Shown here in pieces: positions 1 to 7,371 of a stretch of 13,921 nt of DNA. The stretch comes from Ignavibacteriales bacterium (GTDB lineage: Bacteria; Bacteroidota; Ignavibacteria; UBA10030). The notes beneath the pieces were generated by a model. That model ran no database searches, was not told where the DNA came from, and saw nothing but the letters and a program-made list of their open reading frames with translations. The DNA lies in assembly GCA_016218005.1 (NCBI GenBank), contig JACRFF010000210.1, forward strand, positions 1 to 13,921, in the 5' to 3' direction. Position 1 is the first letter of the stretch, and every line of letters starts with the position of its first letter. The position numbers and the translations under genes are program-made.

Positions 1-1724
1 GAACATCGGTCAACAAGCGAGCTTCGGCTGAACTGCTGCCGCTGTTCGAGTTCAGCAACATTGTCAATTCATCTCTCGACCTCTCGTTTATTCTCGATAC
101 GGTTCTTCGGACACTTATGGCCAAAATGTTGGTGGGAAAAGGAATTGTCTTCTTACGAGATGCGCACCGGAGTTTTTCCGTTTTGACTTCGAAAGGCGTG
201 AAGGAGAATCTGAAAACGCGAACGTGGAAATTGGAAGGAGCTATTCGAACTATTACTTCAGTCGCGGCAGTCGAACAACATAGTCCGGCGCTCGGCTCTG
301 TGTTGCGTGCGTGCGCTCAAGAAGTTGTCATCCCCATTGTATCAAGACGTGATGTGGTAGGGATAATTTCGTTGGGGGCGCGGTTACCAAAGAAAGCGTA
401 CTCGAAGATCGACAGGCAGCTTATTCAGTCCCTCGTTAACCTTTCCGGTGCGGCGGTAGAAAAGGCGCTTATTATTGAGCAAGTGAAGGAAACAAATCGC
501 AGTCTTGACAGAAAATATCAGGAACTGAACACTCTTTTCGACCTGAGTAAAGAATTCAACATTGGCATGGATCAAGACCGAGTTGTTCGACTCATCACGT
601 TTGCACTGTTGGGTCAGGTTGGAGCAAAAAACTACGCCATCTGTTTGCGCGGCAATGAAGGCATGAGCATTGTTGCGTCGCGGCTTTTAGAAAATCTACA
701 GACATTTACGGCGCTCCAACCACTCTGCAAACTGCGGAAAGCCATGCTTATCGAAGACCTGTTGCGTCAAAAGGATTTTCGTAGCGCGGCCGTGGTGCTT
801 CATCAGTTGTCGATCAAGGCGGTAATCCCAATGCACATCCAGAATCAAACCCGCGGCGCCGTTTTGCTTGGAGAGCGCCTTCGAGGGGGAGCGTATACGA
901 AAGCGGATTTGGAGTTTCTGTATTCGTTGGGAAATTTGGCGATCATCTCCATTGAGAACGCACGACTCTTCAAAGAGGCAATTGAAAAACAGCGACTTGA
1001 GGATGAGTTGAATATCGCTCGAGAGATTCAACAAGGGTTACTTCCGGAAATTCTTCCCAGCATTGCCGGCTTTGATATTGCCGCGATGAGCGTTTCTTCA
1101 AAGCAAGTTGGCGGTGATTATTACGATGCAATCGCCCGGCGCGGTAAAGAATTTGTTCTGGCAATTGGCGACGTGTCGGGCAAGGGAACTCCCGCCGCAT
1201 TGCTGATGGCAAGCGTGCAGGCGGCGCTGCGAGCGCTCGCACCTATGGATTCTTCATTGTCGGAAATTACGCATCGGATCAATGGTCTAACGTGCGACAA
1301 TAATCGCGGGGGAAGCCGATTTATTACTTTTTTCTGGGGAATACTGGATTCAGAAAGCAAGATGTTGCGCTATGTTAACGCCGGCCATAACCCACCCTTT
1401 CTTTTTCGTCGTGATGGTTCTATCAGCCGACTCGATGAAGGAGGTTTGATTCTCGGAATTCTCAAGAACCCTGCTCAATACGTCCAAGGAGAAGTCTTAC
1501 TCCAAAAGGGAGATGCGCTGGTCATGTTCACCGATGGCGTTAGCGAGGCGATGAATGCTTCGGGCGAAGACTTTACCGAGGAACGGTTAGTCACGGTTTT
1601 GAATCGTGTCAAAGAAAAGCCGGCAAACGAAATCATCCAAGCCACGATACAGGCAGTCGAAGCTCACACGCAAGGCACCCCACAATCTGACGATATGACC
1701 ATGCTTGTTCTCAAAGCGCTGTAA
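1..1724 (+). CDS. GAF-GAF-SpoIIE/PPM serine phosphatase (5' end outside window)
   Basis: Probable regulatory serine/threonine phosphatase of the SpoIIE/RsbU (PPM) type, which usually dephosphorylates an anti-sigma-factor antagonist in a partner-switching pathway. The reading frame is open from the first complete codon at position 3, and residues before the first ATG (117) already read as the start of a GAF domain (LLPLFEFSNIVNSSLDL), so the true start lies upstream of the window. A first GAF-like sensor domain spans about 36-470, a helical linker leads to a second at about 520-960, and a short coiled coil (EKQRLEDELNIAREIQQGLLP) precedes the catalytic domain. Metal-binding PPM motifs are complete: VGGDYYD (1107-1127), GDVSGKG (1167-1187), NAGHNPP, FTDGVSEA (from 1527) and the final DDMTM (from 1689). 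All acidic ligands are present, so it is probably active. The signal sensed and the target protein cannot be told from the sequence. No anti-sigma or STAS gene is visible nearby. Confidence 0.93.
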   Translation, partial: TSVNKRASAELLPLFEFSNIVNSSLDLSFILDTVLRTLMAKMLVGKGIVFLRDAHRSFSVLTSKGVKENLKTRTWKLEGAIRTITSVAAVEQHSPALGSVLRACAQEVVIPIVSRRDVVGIISLGARLPKKAYSKIDRQLIQSLVNLSGAAVEKALIIEQVKETNRSLDRKYQELNTLFDLSKEFNIGMDQDRVVRLITFALLGQVGAKNYAICLRGNEGMSIVASRLLENLQTFTALQPLCKLRKAMLIEDLLRQKDFRSAAVVLHQLSIKAVIPMHIQNQTRGAVLLGERLRGGAYTKADLEFLYSLGNLAIISIENARLFKEAIEKQRLEDELNIAREIQQGLLPEILPSIAGFDIAAMSVSSKQVGGDYYDAIARRGKEFVLAIGDVSGKGTPAALLMASVQAALRALAPMDSSLSEITHRINGLTCDNNRGGSRFITFFWGILDSESKMLRYVNAGHNPPFLFRRDGSISRLDEGGLILGILKNPAQYVQGEVLLQKGDALVMFTDGVSEAMNASGEDFTEERLVTVLNRVKEKPANEIIQATIQAVEAHTQGTPQSDDMTMLVLKAL

Positions 1725-1739
1725 AGAGTTTTGCATTCG

Positions 1740-1768
1740 TTGATAATCCCTCCATTGTTTGCTACATT
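1740..1768 (+). promoter_or_regulatory. Putative sigma-70-type promoter for leuS
   Basis: TTGATA at 1740-1745 and TACATT at 1763-1768 are separated by exactly 17 nt, in the short gap between the phosphatase stop and leuS. It would give a leader of about 35 nt. The match is by eye only. Confidence 0.45.
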
Positions 1769-1810
1769 CTGACGGTTGAACCATTCCTCCTATCTGGGTA
1801 GAAGCAAGGC

Positions 1811-4396
1811 ATGAGATACGATTTCGCCGTCATTGAATCCAAATGGCAAAAGTACTGGGATGACCATCAGACGTTTCGAACTGATATCCTGAGCAGCAAG
1901 CCGAAACTGTATGTGCTGGATATGTTTCCCTATCCATCAGGCGCCGGCCTGCATGTAGGCCATCCTGAAGGGTACACGGCAACAGATATTTTTTGTCGCT
2001 ACAAGCGTATGAAGGGATTTGAAGTTCTTCATCCGATGGGATGGGATGCCTTTGGATTGCCCGCCGAACGATACGCGATGCAAACGAATATCCATCCCAG
2101 AATCACCACTGAAGAGAACATCAACACGTTTCGCCGCCAGATCAAGATGCTCGGGCTGAGCTACGATTGGTCACGAGAAGTGAATACGACAGACCCGAAG
2201 TATTACAAATGGACGCAGTGGATTTTCCTTCAACTCTACAACGCGTGGTACGACCGCCGAGCAAAGAAGGCGAGGCGTATTGAAGAACTGGAAAGGGAAC
2301 TGCAACAACGAGGCAGCGCTGATATTGCCGGTGCCCCGTTCGTATCGCCGAATGAGTGGCAGGCATTCACGCGAAAACAAAAGCATGATTACCTTTCGCA
2401 GTTTAGGCTTGCCTATGTCGCCGAAATTCCGGTGAACTGGTGTGAGCAACTTGGAACAGTTCTGGCCAACGAGGAAATCGATGAGTGGGTAGAGAAGGGA
2501 TACAAGGTTGAGCGCCGCCCTATGCGGCAATGGATGATGCGAATAACTGCATACGCCGAGCGCCTCTTAGAAGATGCGGCTGAACTGGATTGGCCAGAGT
2601 CGACTCAGGAACAGCAGCGAAACTGGATTGGCAGGTCAGAGGGAGCGTTCATTGATTTCGCAGTTGTGGAGAGGAACGAACGAATTCGCGTCTACACAAC
2701 TCGCCCAGATACAATTTTTGGTGCAACCTACATAGTGCTTGCACCCGAACATCCTCTGGTAGAAACTATTTCTCATCCGGAGAAAGCATCTGAAATAAAG
2801 CGCTACAAAGAAATCGCCACCCGTAAGAGTGAGGTCGATCGCGGGACTGAGAAAACAAAAACCGGATTGTTTACCGGCGCCCACGTCATTAATCCTGCAA
2901 CTGGCAAGCCAATCCCGATCTGGATAGCAGACTATGTTCTGCTGGGATATGGCACTGGCGCTATCATGGCGGTGCCGGGTCAGGATGAGCGTGATTGGGA
3001 ATTCGCTGAATCTTTTAACCTTCCAATTGTACGGACTGTCCAGCCACCACCAGATTGGACGGGGAAAGCGTATGTGGATGATGGTGTGGCTATTAACAGC
3101 GCTAACCCAGAAATTTCCCTTGACGGACTTGGAGTCAGCGAGGCGAAGAGTAAGATCATCAATTGGCTTGAGCGAAAAGGAATCGGCAAGGCATCCACTC
3201 AATTCAAACTACGCGATTGGTTGTTCTCACGGCAAAGATACTGGGGTGAACCAATTCCAATTATTCACCTCGAGGATGGGACGATGGCAACTGTTCCGGA
3301 AGCAGACCTGCCGCTGCTGCTCCCAGACTTAGAAAAGTTCCAACCTAGTGGAACGACAGAATCTCCATTGGCTTTAGCAAGCAATTGGGTTGCGGTGGTT
3401 GACAAAGAAACGGGACTAACAGGCAGACGCGAGACAAACACCATGCCCCAATGGGCGGGGTCGTGTTGGTACTATCTTCGCTACATTGACCCATACAGCA
3501 CCGAAGTATTTTGTTCAAAGACACTCGAACAAGCTTGGATGCCCGTTCAATTATATGTTGGTGGCTCAGAACATGCCGTTCTTCATCTCATGTATGCTCG
3601 ATTCTGGCATAAAGCTCTTTACGATCTCGGATATGTGACGACGAAGGAACCATTTCTCAAACTTCGCCATCAAGGTACTATTCTTGGCGAAGATTCCCGG
3701 AAAATGTCCAAGTCAAGAGGGAACGTGGTCAATCCCGATGAGGTGGTAAAGGAGTATGGCGCCGATTCAGTACGATTGTTCGAAATGTTTATGGGTCCAC
3801 TTGAGGAAATGAAACCATGGAGCACACGGGGTGTTGAAGGTGTGTTCCGATTTCTCAATAGGGTATGGCGTCTATTTGTTGGATCTGACGGAAAGGTTGA
3901 ATCGTCAATCAAAGATTGCACCGCCACTGCCGAATTTGAACGAGTCTATCACCAGACCGTGAAAAAAGTCGGAGAGGATATTGAATCGTTGCGCTTCAAT
4001 ACTGCCATTTCCCAAATGATGATCTTTGTAAACGAAGCAACAAAGTTGGAAGTGAAGCCATTGAGGGAACTAAAGGGTTTCGTTCTTCTCTTGGCACCCT
4101 TTGCGCCACACATTGCGGAAGAAATCTGGAGTATTCTTGGGAGTAGATCATCTCTTGCTTATGAACCGTGGCCGCAGTTTCATGAGTCTAAGGTCAAGGA
4201 AAGCAAGGTAGAAGTTGTCTTGCAAGTAAATGGGAAGCTGCGCTCAAAGGTGCTTGTTGAGATCGATACCCCTGAGGGAGAACTTGAACGTTTAGCCAAT
4301 GAGGATGAAGTCATTCGCCGACATTGTGATGGAAAGAAAATTCTGAAGAAAATTGTAGTAAAGAACAAGCTGGTGAACTTGGTTGTGGGGAATTAA
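1811..4396 (+). CDS. leuS: Leucyl-tRNA synthetase
   Basis: Class I aminoacyl-tRNA synthetase that charges tRNA-Leu in the cytoplasm; 861 residues, a normal bacterial length. The HIGH-type motif is HVGH at residues 48-51 within [16 protein letters not shown], and KMSKS is at 631-635. The CP1 editing domain is intact: TTRPDT at 296-301, then [16 protein letters not shown] with the conserved Asp at 395 that positions the mischarged amino acid. Before VNWC there is an additional, charged segment of about 60 residues (roughly 140-200), as I recall for Bacteroidetes/Chlorobi-type enzymes. The Zn-1 module seen in Thermus is degenerate: [15 protein letters not shown] keeps a single Cys. The ATG at 1811 gives the canonical [16 protein letters not shown] start; the ribosome binding site is weak. 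It leads the downstream GT2-DUF1844-nadK run. Confidence 0.98.
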   Translation: MRYDFAVIESKWQKYWDDHQTFRTDILSSKPKLYVLDMFPYPSGAGLHVGHPEGYTATDIFCRYKRMKGFEVLHPMGWDAFGLPAERYAMQTNIHPRITTEENINTFRRQIKMLGLSYDWSREVNTTDPKYYKWTQWIFLQLYNAWYDRRAKKARRIEELERELQQRGSADIAGAPFVSPNEWQAFTRKQKHDYLSQFRLAYVAEIPVNWCEQLGTVLANEEIDEWVEKGYKVERRPMRQWMMRITAYAERLLEDAAELDWPESTQEQQRNWIGRSEGAFIDFAVVERNERIRVYTTRPDTIFGATYIVLAPEHPLVETISHPEKASEIKRYKEIATRKSEVDRGTEKTKTGLFTGAHVINPATGKPIPIWIADYVLLGYGTGAIMAVPGQDERDWEFAESFNLPIVRTVQPPPDWTGKAYVDDGVAINSANPEISLDGLGVSEAKSKIINWLERKGIGKASTQFKLRDWLFSRQRYWGEPIPIIHLEDGTMATVPEADLPLLLPDLEKFQPSGTTESPLALASNWVAVVDKETGLTGRRETNTMPQWAGSCWYYLRYIDPYSTEVFCSKTLEQAWMPVQLYVGGSEHAVLHLMYARFWHKALYDLGYVTTKEPFLKLRHQGTILGEDSRKMSKSRGNVVNPDEVVKEYGADSVRLFEMFMGPLEEMKPWSTRGVEGVFRFLNRVWRLFVGSDGKVESSIKDCTATAEFERVYHQTVKKVGEDIESLRFNTAISQMMIFVNEATKLEVKPLRELKGFVLLLAPFAPHIAEEIWSILGSRSSLAYEPWPQFHESKVKESKVEVVLQVNGKLRSKVLVEIDTPEGELERLANEDEVIRRHCDGKKILKKIVVKNKLVNLVVGN

Positions 4397-4405
4397 GTTT
4401 TGGGG

Positions 4406-5191
4406 ATGACGCATCTTTCAGTCATAGTAATTACCAAGAACGAGGGGAAAAACATTCGCCCTTGCTTGGAAAGTATTCGCTGGGCAAGCGAGATAGTTCT
4501 TGTCGATGCTGGGAGCACTGATACTACGGTCAACGAGGCGAAGGAGTTTACAGATAAGATTTTCGTGAGACCTTGGGATGGGTTTGGAAGAGCGAAAAAT
4601 TTTGCTCTGCAACAGTGTTCGCATGAGTGGGTGTTGTGGATAGATGCAGACGAGCGAGTAACCCCGCACCTTGAAGCTGAACTTCGGAATGCGCTTTCCA
4701 ACGACGATCCGCAGATTACAGCATTTGATATGCCGAGGAAGGCAAATTTTTTGGGGAAATGGATTATGCACTGTGGGTGGTACCCGGGGCGTGTGACACG
4801 ATTGTTCCGTCGGTCAAAGTGCAGATTCTCCGAGCGCCCTGTTCATGAAAGTCTGGAGGTGGAAGGGAGAGTCGGTTCACTGAAGTCAGACATTCTTCAC
4901 TATACCGACCCTAATCTTTTTCACTACTTTGAAAAATTCAATCGGTATACTTCTCTTGCTGCAGAGGAACTTCAAGAAGGTGGCCGAACATTTCGTTTAC
5001 TGCAATTAGTCATTAATCCGGCTTGGGTGTTTTTTCGTATGTATGTTCTCAAGCGTGGTTTCCTTGACGGAGTTCAAGGGTTCATTCTTTGTGTCTTATC
5101 CTCGTGTTATGTGTTTACGAAATATGCCAAACATTGGGAGCTATCTTCCCTGGAATATGAGGTTATGCATGACAACAGAAGAAAAAAATGA
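4406..5191 (+). CDS. Family 2 glycosyltransferase, WaaE/KdtX-like
   Basis: Cytoplasmic, membrane-associated GT-A glycosyltransferase of the LPS-core glucosyltransferase type (WaaE/KdtX-like, related to lgtF). From ATG 4406 it has 261 residues. The N-terminus LSVIVITKNEGKNI and LVDAGSTDTT form the nucleotide-sugar fold, and DADE at residues 80-83 supplies the metal-binding DxD. The C-terminal region is rich in aromatic and hydrophobic residues (NPAWVFFRMYVLKRGFLDG), typical for this group and suited to membrane contact. An in-frame TTG at 4400 would add two residues; ATG is preferred because MTHLSVIVITKNE fits the family start. It begins 9 nt after the leuS stop, and its 3' end overlaps the DUF1844 gene by 23 nt, so the genes are very probably co-transcribed. 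Its acceptor is unknown; the LPS genes further right make LPS or another surface glycan likely. Confidence 0.9.
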   Translation: MTHLSVIVITKNEGKNIRPCLESIRWASEIVLVDAGSTDTTVNEAKEFTDKIFVRPWDGFGRAKNFALQQCSHEWVLWIDADERVTPHLEAELRNALSNDDPQITAFDMPRKANFLGKWIMHCGWYPGRVTRLFRRSKCRFSERPVHESLEVEGRVGSLKSDILHYTDPNLFHYFEKFNRYTSLAAEELQEGGRTFRLLQLVINPAWVFFRMYVLKRGFLDGVQGFILCVLSSCYVFTKYAKHWELSSLEYEVMHDNRRKK

Positions 5192-5465
5192 AGCGCTCTT
5201 TGTCAGCTTGGTGATGATGTTTCAAGCTGCGGCAATGCAACACATGGGAAAAGTCAAGAATCCAGCTACCGACAAAGTTGAACGAAATCTGGATCAAGCG
5301 CAGATGTCTATCGACCTGCTTGACATGCTCCTTACCAAAACAAAAAACAATCTCAAACCGGACGCAGAGCGCTTTCTGAAAGACGTCCTTCAGGACTTGA
5401 AGCTCAACTATGTCGATGAAATCTCCAAAGATTCTTCTGAGCAAGCAAAGGGCGATGGAGCATGA
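5169..5465 (+). CDS. DUF1844 family small protein
   Basis: A 98-residue protein that matches the DUF1844 pattern: a hydrophobic helix with FVSLVMMFQAAAMQHMGKV, then NPAT, NLDQAQMSIDLLDMLLTKTKNNL and a C-terminal helix LKDVLQDLKLNYVDEI. It is all-helical in appearance, without a signal peptide, and ends in a charged, disordered-looking tail. The function of the family is not established. The frame is open upstream to 5043, but that part lies entirely inside the glycosyltransferase gene. The ATG at 5169 is chosen because GAGG at 5159-5162 lies 6 nt before it and the family homology starts there. Its stop overlaps the nadK start in an ATGA (5462-5465), so translation of the two is probably coupled. 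Confidence 0.88.
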   Translation: MTTEEKNEALFVSLVMMFQAAAMQHMGKVKNPATDKVERNLDQAQMSIDLLDMLLTKTKNNLKPDAERFLKDVLQDLKLNYVDEISKDSSEQAKGDGA

Positions 5466-6358
5466 GATTCGGCATTTCGGGTAACATAGAAAAGCGTGAA
5501 CTCCCCGAAGTTCTTGCGCAAATTGTTAACCGATTTATGAAAGAAGGCGTACAGTTTGTCCTTCATGATGTGCTGGCAAGCGTCATTCGGAAAAGGATTG
5601 ATTCGAAAACCTTGCGTGGTGTTTCTCTGGCGAATGAACGGTCTCTTGCCAAAGCTTGCGACATCGTGATTTCACTTGGAGGGGATGGAACTATTCTGCG
5701 AACTGCCCGACTCGTGGGGCAGGTCGGAACCCCGATCATAGGAATCAACTTAGGCAAGTTAGGATTTCTGGCCGAAGTCTCCGTGGAAGAGCTTGACGAG
5801 TGTCTTTCTGAATTGCTGCGTGGTGAATACGTTGTGGAAGAGCGAACGATGCTATACGCCAAATCCAAGAAGCTACCTCAAGCATACCATGCGCTGAACG
5901 ACATCGTCGTTGATCGAGCAATGTCGGCCAGAATGATTAGCATCGCAACGTATGTTAATGGGGCATATCTTTCAACGTATTCGGGCGACGGAATCATCGT
6001 ATCTACGCCCACCGGTTCGACGGGATATGCTCTCTCGAATGGCGGGCCAATTGTTACGCCGTCAACGCATTCAATCATGATTAGCCCGATTTGTCCGCAC
6101 ACATTGACTGCGCGACCGGTTCTAGTTCCAGATGACTCCGTTGTTGATTTGCGAATAACGACTGCCCCCGGGAAAATACATATTACTGCCGATGGACAAC
6201 CTGTAAGCTTGCTGAAGGCGCCCATCGACGTGCGGGTTCAAAAGGCGCCATTCGTTACGAGGTTGGTTCGAAGGAAAAAGGCAACGTATTACGATGTGCT
6301 ACGGAAGAAACTTCATTGGGGAAAAGACCTGCGGGCGACTAAAGACAACACCGCTTAG
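5462..6358 (+). CDS. nadK: NAD kinase
   Basis: Phosphorylates NAD to NADP, the only de novo route to NADP, in the cytoplasm. 298 residues, usual bacterial length. Family motifs are complete: the GGDG kinase motif at residues 73-76 (SLGGDGTILR), INLGKLGFLAE at 95-105, ALNDIVVDR with the conserved N-D pair at 144-152, SGDG at 174-177, and the Gly-rich TPTGSTGYALSNGGP at 182-196. The N-terminus MRFGISGNIEKREL gives the first beta strand of the Rossmann-like domain. The ATG overlaps the preceding stop (ATGA) with AAAGGG about 9 nt upstream. The TAG stop at 6356-6358 overlaps the stop codon of the convergent lipoprotein gene, leaving no intergenic space for a terminator. Confidence 0.97.
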   Translation: MRFGISGNIEKRELPEVLAQIVNRFMKEGVQFVLHDVLASVIRKRIDSKTLRGVSLANERSLAKACDIVISLGGDGTILRTARLVGQVGTPIIGINLGKLGFLAEVSVEELDECLSELLRGEYVVEERTMLYAKSKKLPQAYHALNDIVVDRAMSARMISIATYVNGAYLSTYSGDGIIVSTPTGSTGYALSNGGPIVTPSTHSIMISPICPHTLTARPVLVPDDSVVDLRITTAPGKIHITADGQPVSLLKAPIDVRVQKAPFVTRLVRRKKATYYDVLRKKLHWGKDLRATKDNTA

Positions 6359-6804
6359 TTGTTGATAGCCCCTTCCTTTATCCACCGACGAATGCCTTTG
6401 ATTTGGTTGTCCGTTAGAGGCTGAAGTTTATTTGGCATTCGAGGTTGTTTGGTGCCATCGATCCACCACACAAGCAAACTATTGTCGGGATCTCCATTGT
6501 GGACCAAGGCCGGTTGGTGATTCGTGAGCGCCAGATATGATGGCCGCTCCAAGTTAAGATTGTTCGCCGGTGCCGATCCGCCATGACAATTGGCCGTGGC
6601 ACAGGATTGCGAGAATAATGTTTCCACATGTTTTGAATAGCTGATCCCTGAATCAGGGAAAACGACATCCGACGGTTTAGGGTCGTTGATGGCGTCTTTG
6701 CACGAAGACCATACCAAGAAAACCATCACGGCAATCGGTACAAGATTCAACGTCACCATTCGGGCATTCATACGATGGCTGTATTTCACGATTTGTTTTT
6801 TCAT
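6355..6804 (-). CDS. Cytochrome c-like (PSCyt1-type) lipoprotein
   Basis: Probable outer or inner membrane lipoprotein of 149 residues with a single cytochrome c-like domain. Starting at MKKQ (ATG at 6804-6802, AAGAAG directly upstream), a basic stretch and hydrophobic helix (LVPIAVMVFLVW) end in SSC, with Cys35 as probable lipidation site; the -3 residue is Trp, an imperfect lipobox. An internal ATG at 6771 would give a more compact signal peptide. The mature part reads SYSKHVETLFSQSC...CHGG with a CX4CH motif (CATANCH) instead of CXXCH, then LVHNGDPDNSLLVWWIDG, RMPNK (candidate axial Met) and a closing LTDNQIKGIRRWIKEGA. This order matches the planctomycete-type cytochrome c domains also common in Bacteroidetes and Ignavibacteria. 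Whether haem is bound is not certain. The frame is open to 6894 but no start there has a signal peptide. It is monocistronic and convergent with nadK. Confidence 0.85.
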   Translation of the reverse strand: MKKQIVKYSHRMNARMVTLNLVPIAVMVFLVWSSCKDAINDPKPSDVVFPDSGISYSKHVETLFSQSCATANCHGGSAPANNLNLERPSYLALTNHQPALVHNGDPDNSLLVWWIDGTKQPRMPNKLQPLTDNQIKGIRRWIKEGAINN

Positions 6805-6857
6805 CTTCTTGCCGAAGAAAGATAGCAAAAATCGCAGCGTGAGAAAAGAATTTCGGA

Positions 6858-6886
6858 TTGACTTTCCTTCGATGCTTGGGTATATT
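6858..6886 (+). promoter_or_regulatory. Promoter of the tRNA-Ala gene
   Basis: TTGACT at 6858-6863 and TATATT at 6881-6886 with a 17-nt spacer, a near-consensus sigma-70 promoter. The tRNA begins 12 nt after the -10 box, consistent with a very short 5' leader removed by RNase P. Confidence 0.8.
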
Positions 6887-6898
6887 GGCAACACATTT

Positions 6899-6971
6899 GG
6901 GCCGTTAGCTCAGCTGGGAGAGCGCCACAATGGCATTGTGGAGGTCAGCGGTTCGATCCCGCTACGGTCCA
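6899..6971 (+). tRNA. tRNA-Ala (anticodon GGC)
   Basis: Complete 73-nt cloverleaf folded by hand. The acceptor stem is GGGCCGT with ACGGTCC, containing the G3:U70 wobble pair that is the identity element of alanine tRNAs. D arm GCTC/GAGC with loop AGCTGGGA; anticodon stem CCACA/TGTGG with loop ATGGCAT, so positions 34-36 are GGC (reads GCC); variable loop AGGTC; T arm AGCGG/CCGCT with loop TTCGATC. The discriminator base is A at 6971, followed by CAG, so the CCA end is not encoded and must be added by the CCA-adding enzyme. It has its own promoter and terminator. Confidence 0.97.
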
Positions 6972-6992
6972 CAGACTGGACGACACTTGCAC

Positions 6993-7024
6993 AAAGGACA
7001 CTCGATGATCGGATGTCCTTTTTT
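6993..7024 (+). terminator. Intrinsic terminator after tRNA-Ala
   Basis: AAAGGACA (6993-7000) pairs with TGTCCTTT (7014-7021). The 13-nt loop can add a CGA/TCG inner pair, and a run of six T (7019-7024) follows. It closes the tRNA transcript only 27 nt before the DUF971 start codon. Confidence 0.85.
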
Positions 7025-7050
7025 CATTCTTGGAGTTATTTCATCCTTCG

Positions 7051-7371
7051 GTGATTGCTACCCAAATCAAACTTGAAGCTGACGAGGTGCTCGCCATCCG
7101 ATGGGATGACGGTCACCAATCGGTTGTCCCGTTGCATACGTTACGCGACCAATGCCCATGCGCCGGATGCCAAGGAGAAACTGTTTTACTTCGCTCATAC
7201 CAGCCGCTGCCTCAACCAGCATTGCCTGGTAAATACACTTTGAAATCGGCCCAACCGATAGGACACTACGCGCTTCAACTTGCCTGGGGCGACGGCCATA
7301 CGACCGGAATCTATACGTGGGAAACCTTAAGAAACTTGTGCCAGTGTGAGCAGTGCAGCAATGGTAAATGA
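7051..7371 (+). CDS. DUF971 (GBBH-like N-terminal domain) protein with two CxCxxC motifs
   Basis: Small cytoplasmic protein of 106 residues if started at GTG 7051 (MIATQIKLEADEVLAIRWDDG). An in-frame TTG at 7030 is possible but has no ribosome binding site, while TTGGAG at 7030-7035 lies upstream of the GTG at a rather long distance. The sequence matches the DUF971/GBBH-like N-terminal family: IRWDDG...LR..CPCAGC in the first half and IGHYALQLAWGDGHTTGIYTWETLR in the second. Six cysteines form two CxCxxC clusters, Cys35/37/40 and Cys97/99/102, each after a TLR motif, suggesting bound metal or an Fe-S cluster. Domains of this family occur alone or fused to Mrp/ApbC-type iron-sulfur carriers, which fits but does not prove such a role. 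It overlaps the msbA-type gene by 11 nt, so the two are probably translated together. Confidence 0.85.
   Translation: MIATQIKLEADEVLAIRWDDGHQSVVPLHTLRDQCPCAGCQGETVLLRSYQPLPQPALPGKYTLKSAQPIGHYALQLAWGDGHTTGIYTWETLRNLCQCEQCSNGK

Noticed and set aside
117..1724. Phosphatase gene starting at ATG 117
   Set aside because: The frame is open to the left edge and the preceding 38 codons read as GAF domain sequence, so 117 is an internal Met and the gene is cut by the window edge.
2636..3202. 188-codon open frame on the - strand
   Set aside because: It is antisense to the LeuRS editing domain; no recognisable motif and no ribosome binding site.
4190..4225. Short direct repeat near the leuS 3' end (ESKV-KESKV)
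   Set aside because: Ordinary charged linker before the last LeuRS domain; too short and degenerate to be called a repeat element.
5043..5168. N-terminal extension of the DUF1844 protein
   Set aside because: It lies inside the glycosyltransferase coding region, and the GAGG site before ATG 5169 together with the family start fit the shorter protein.
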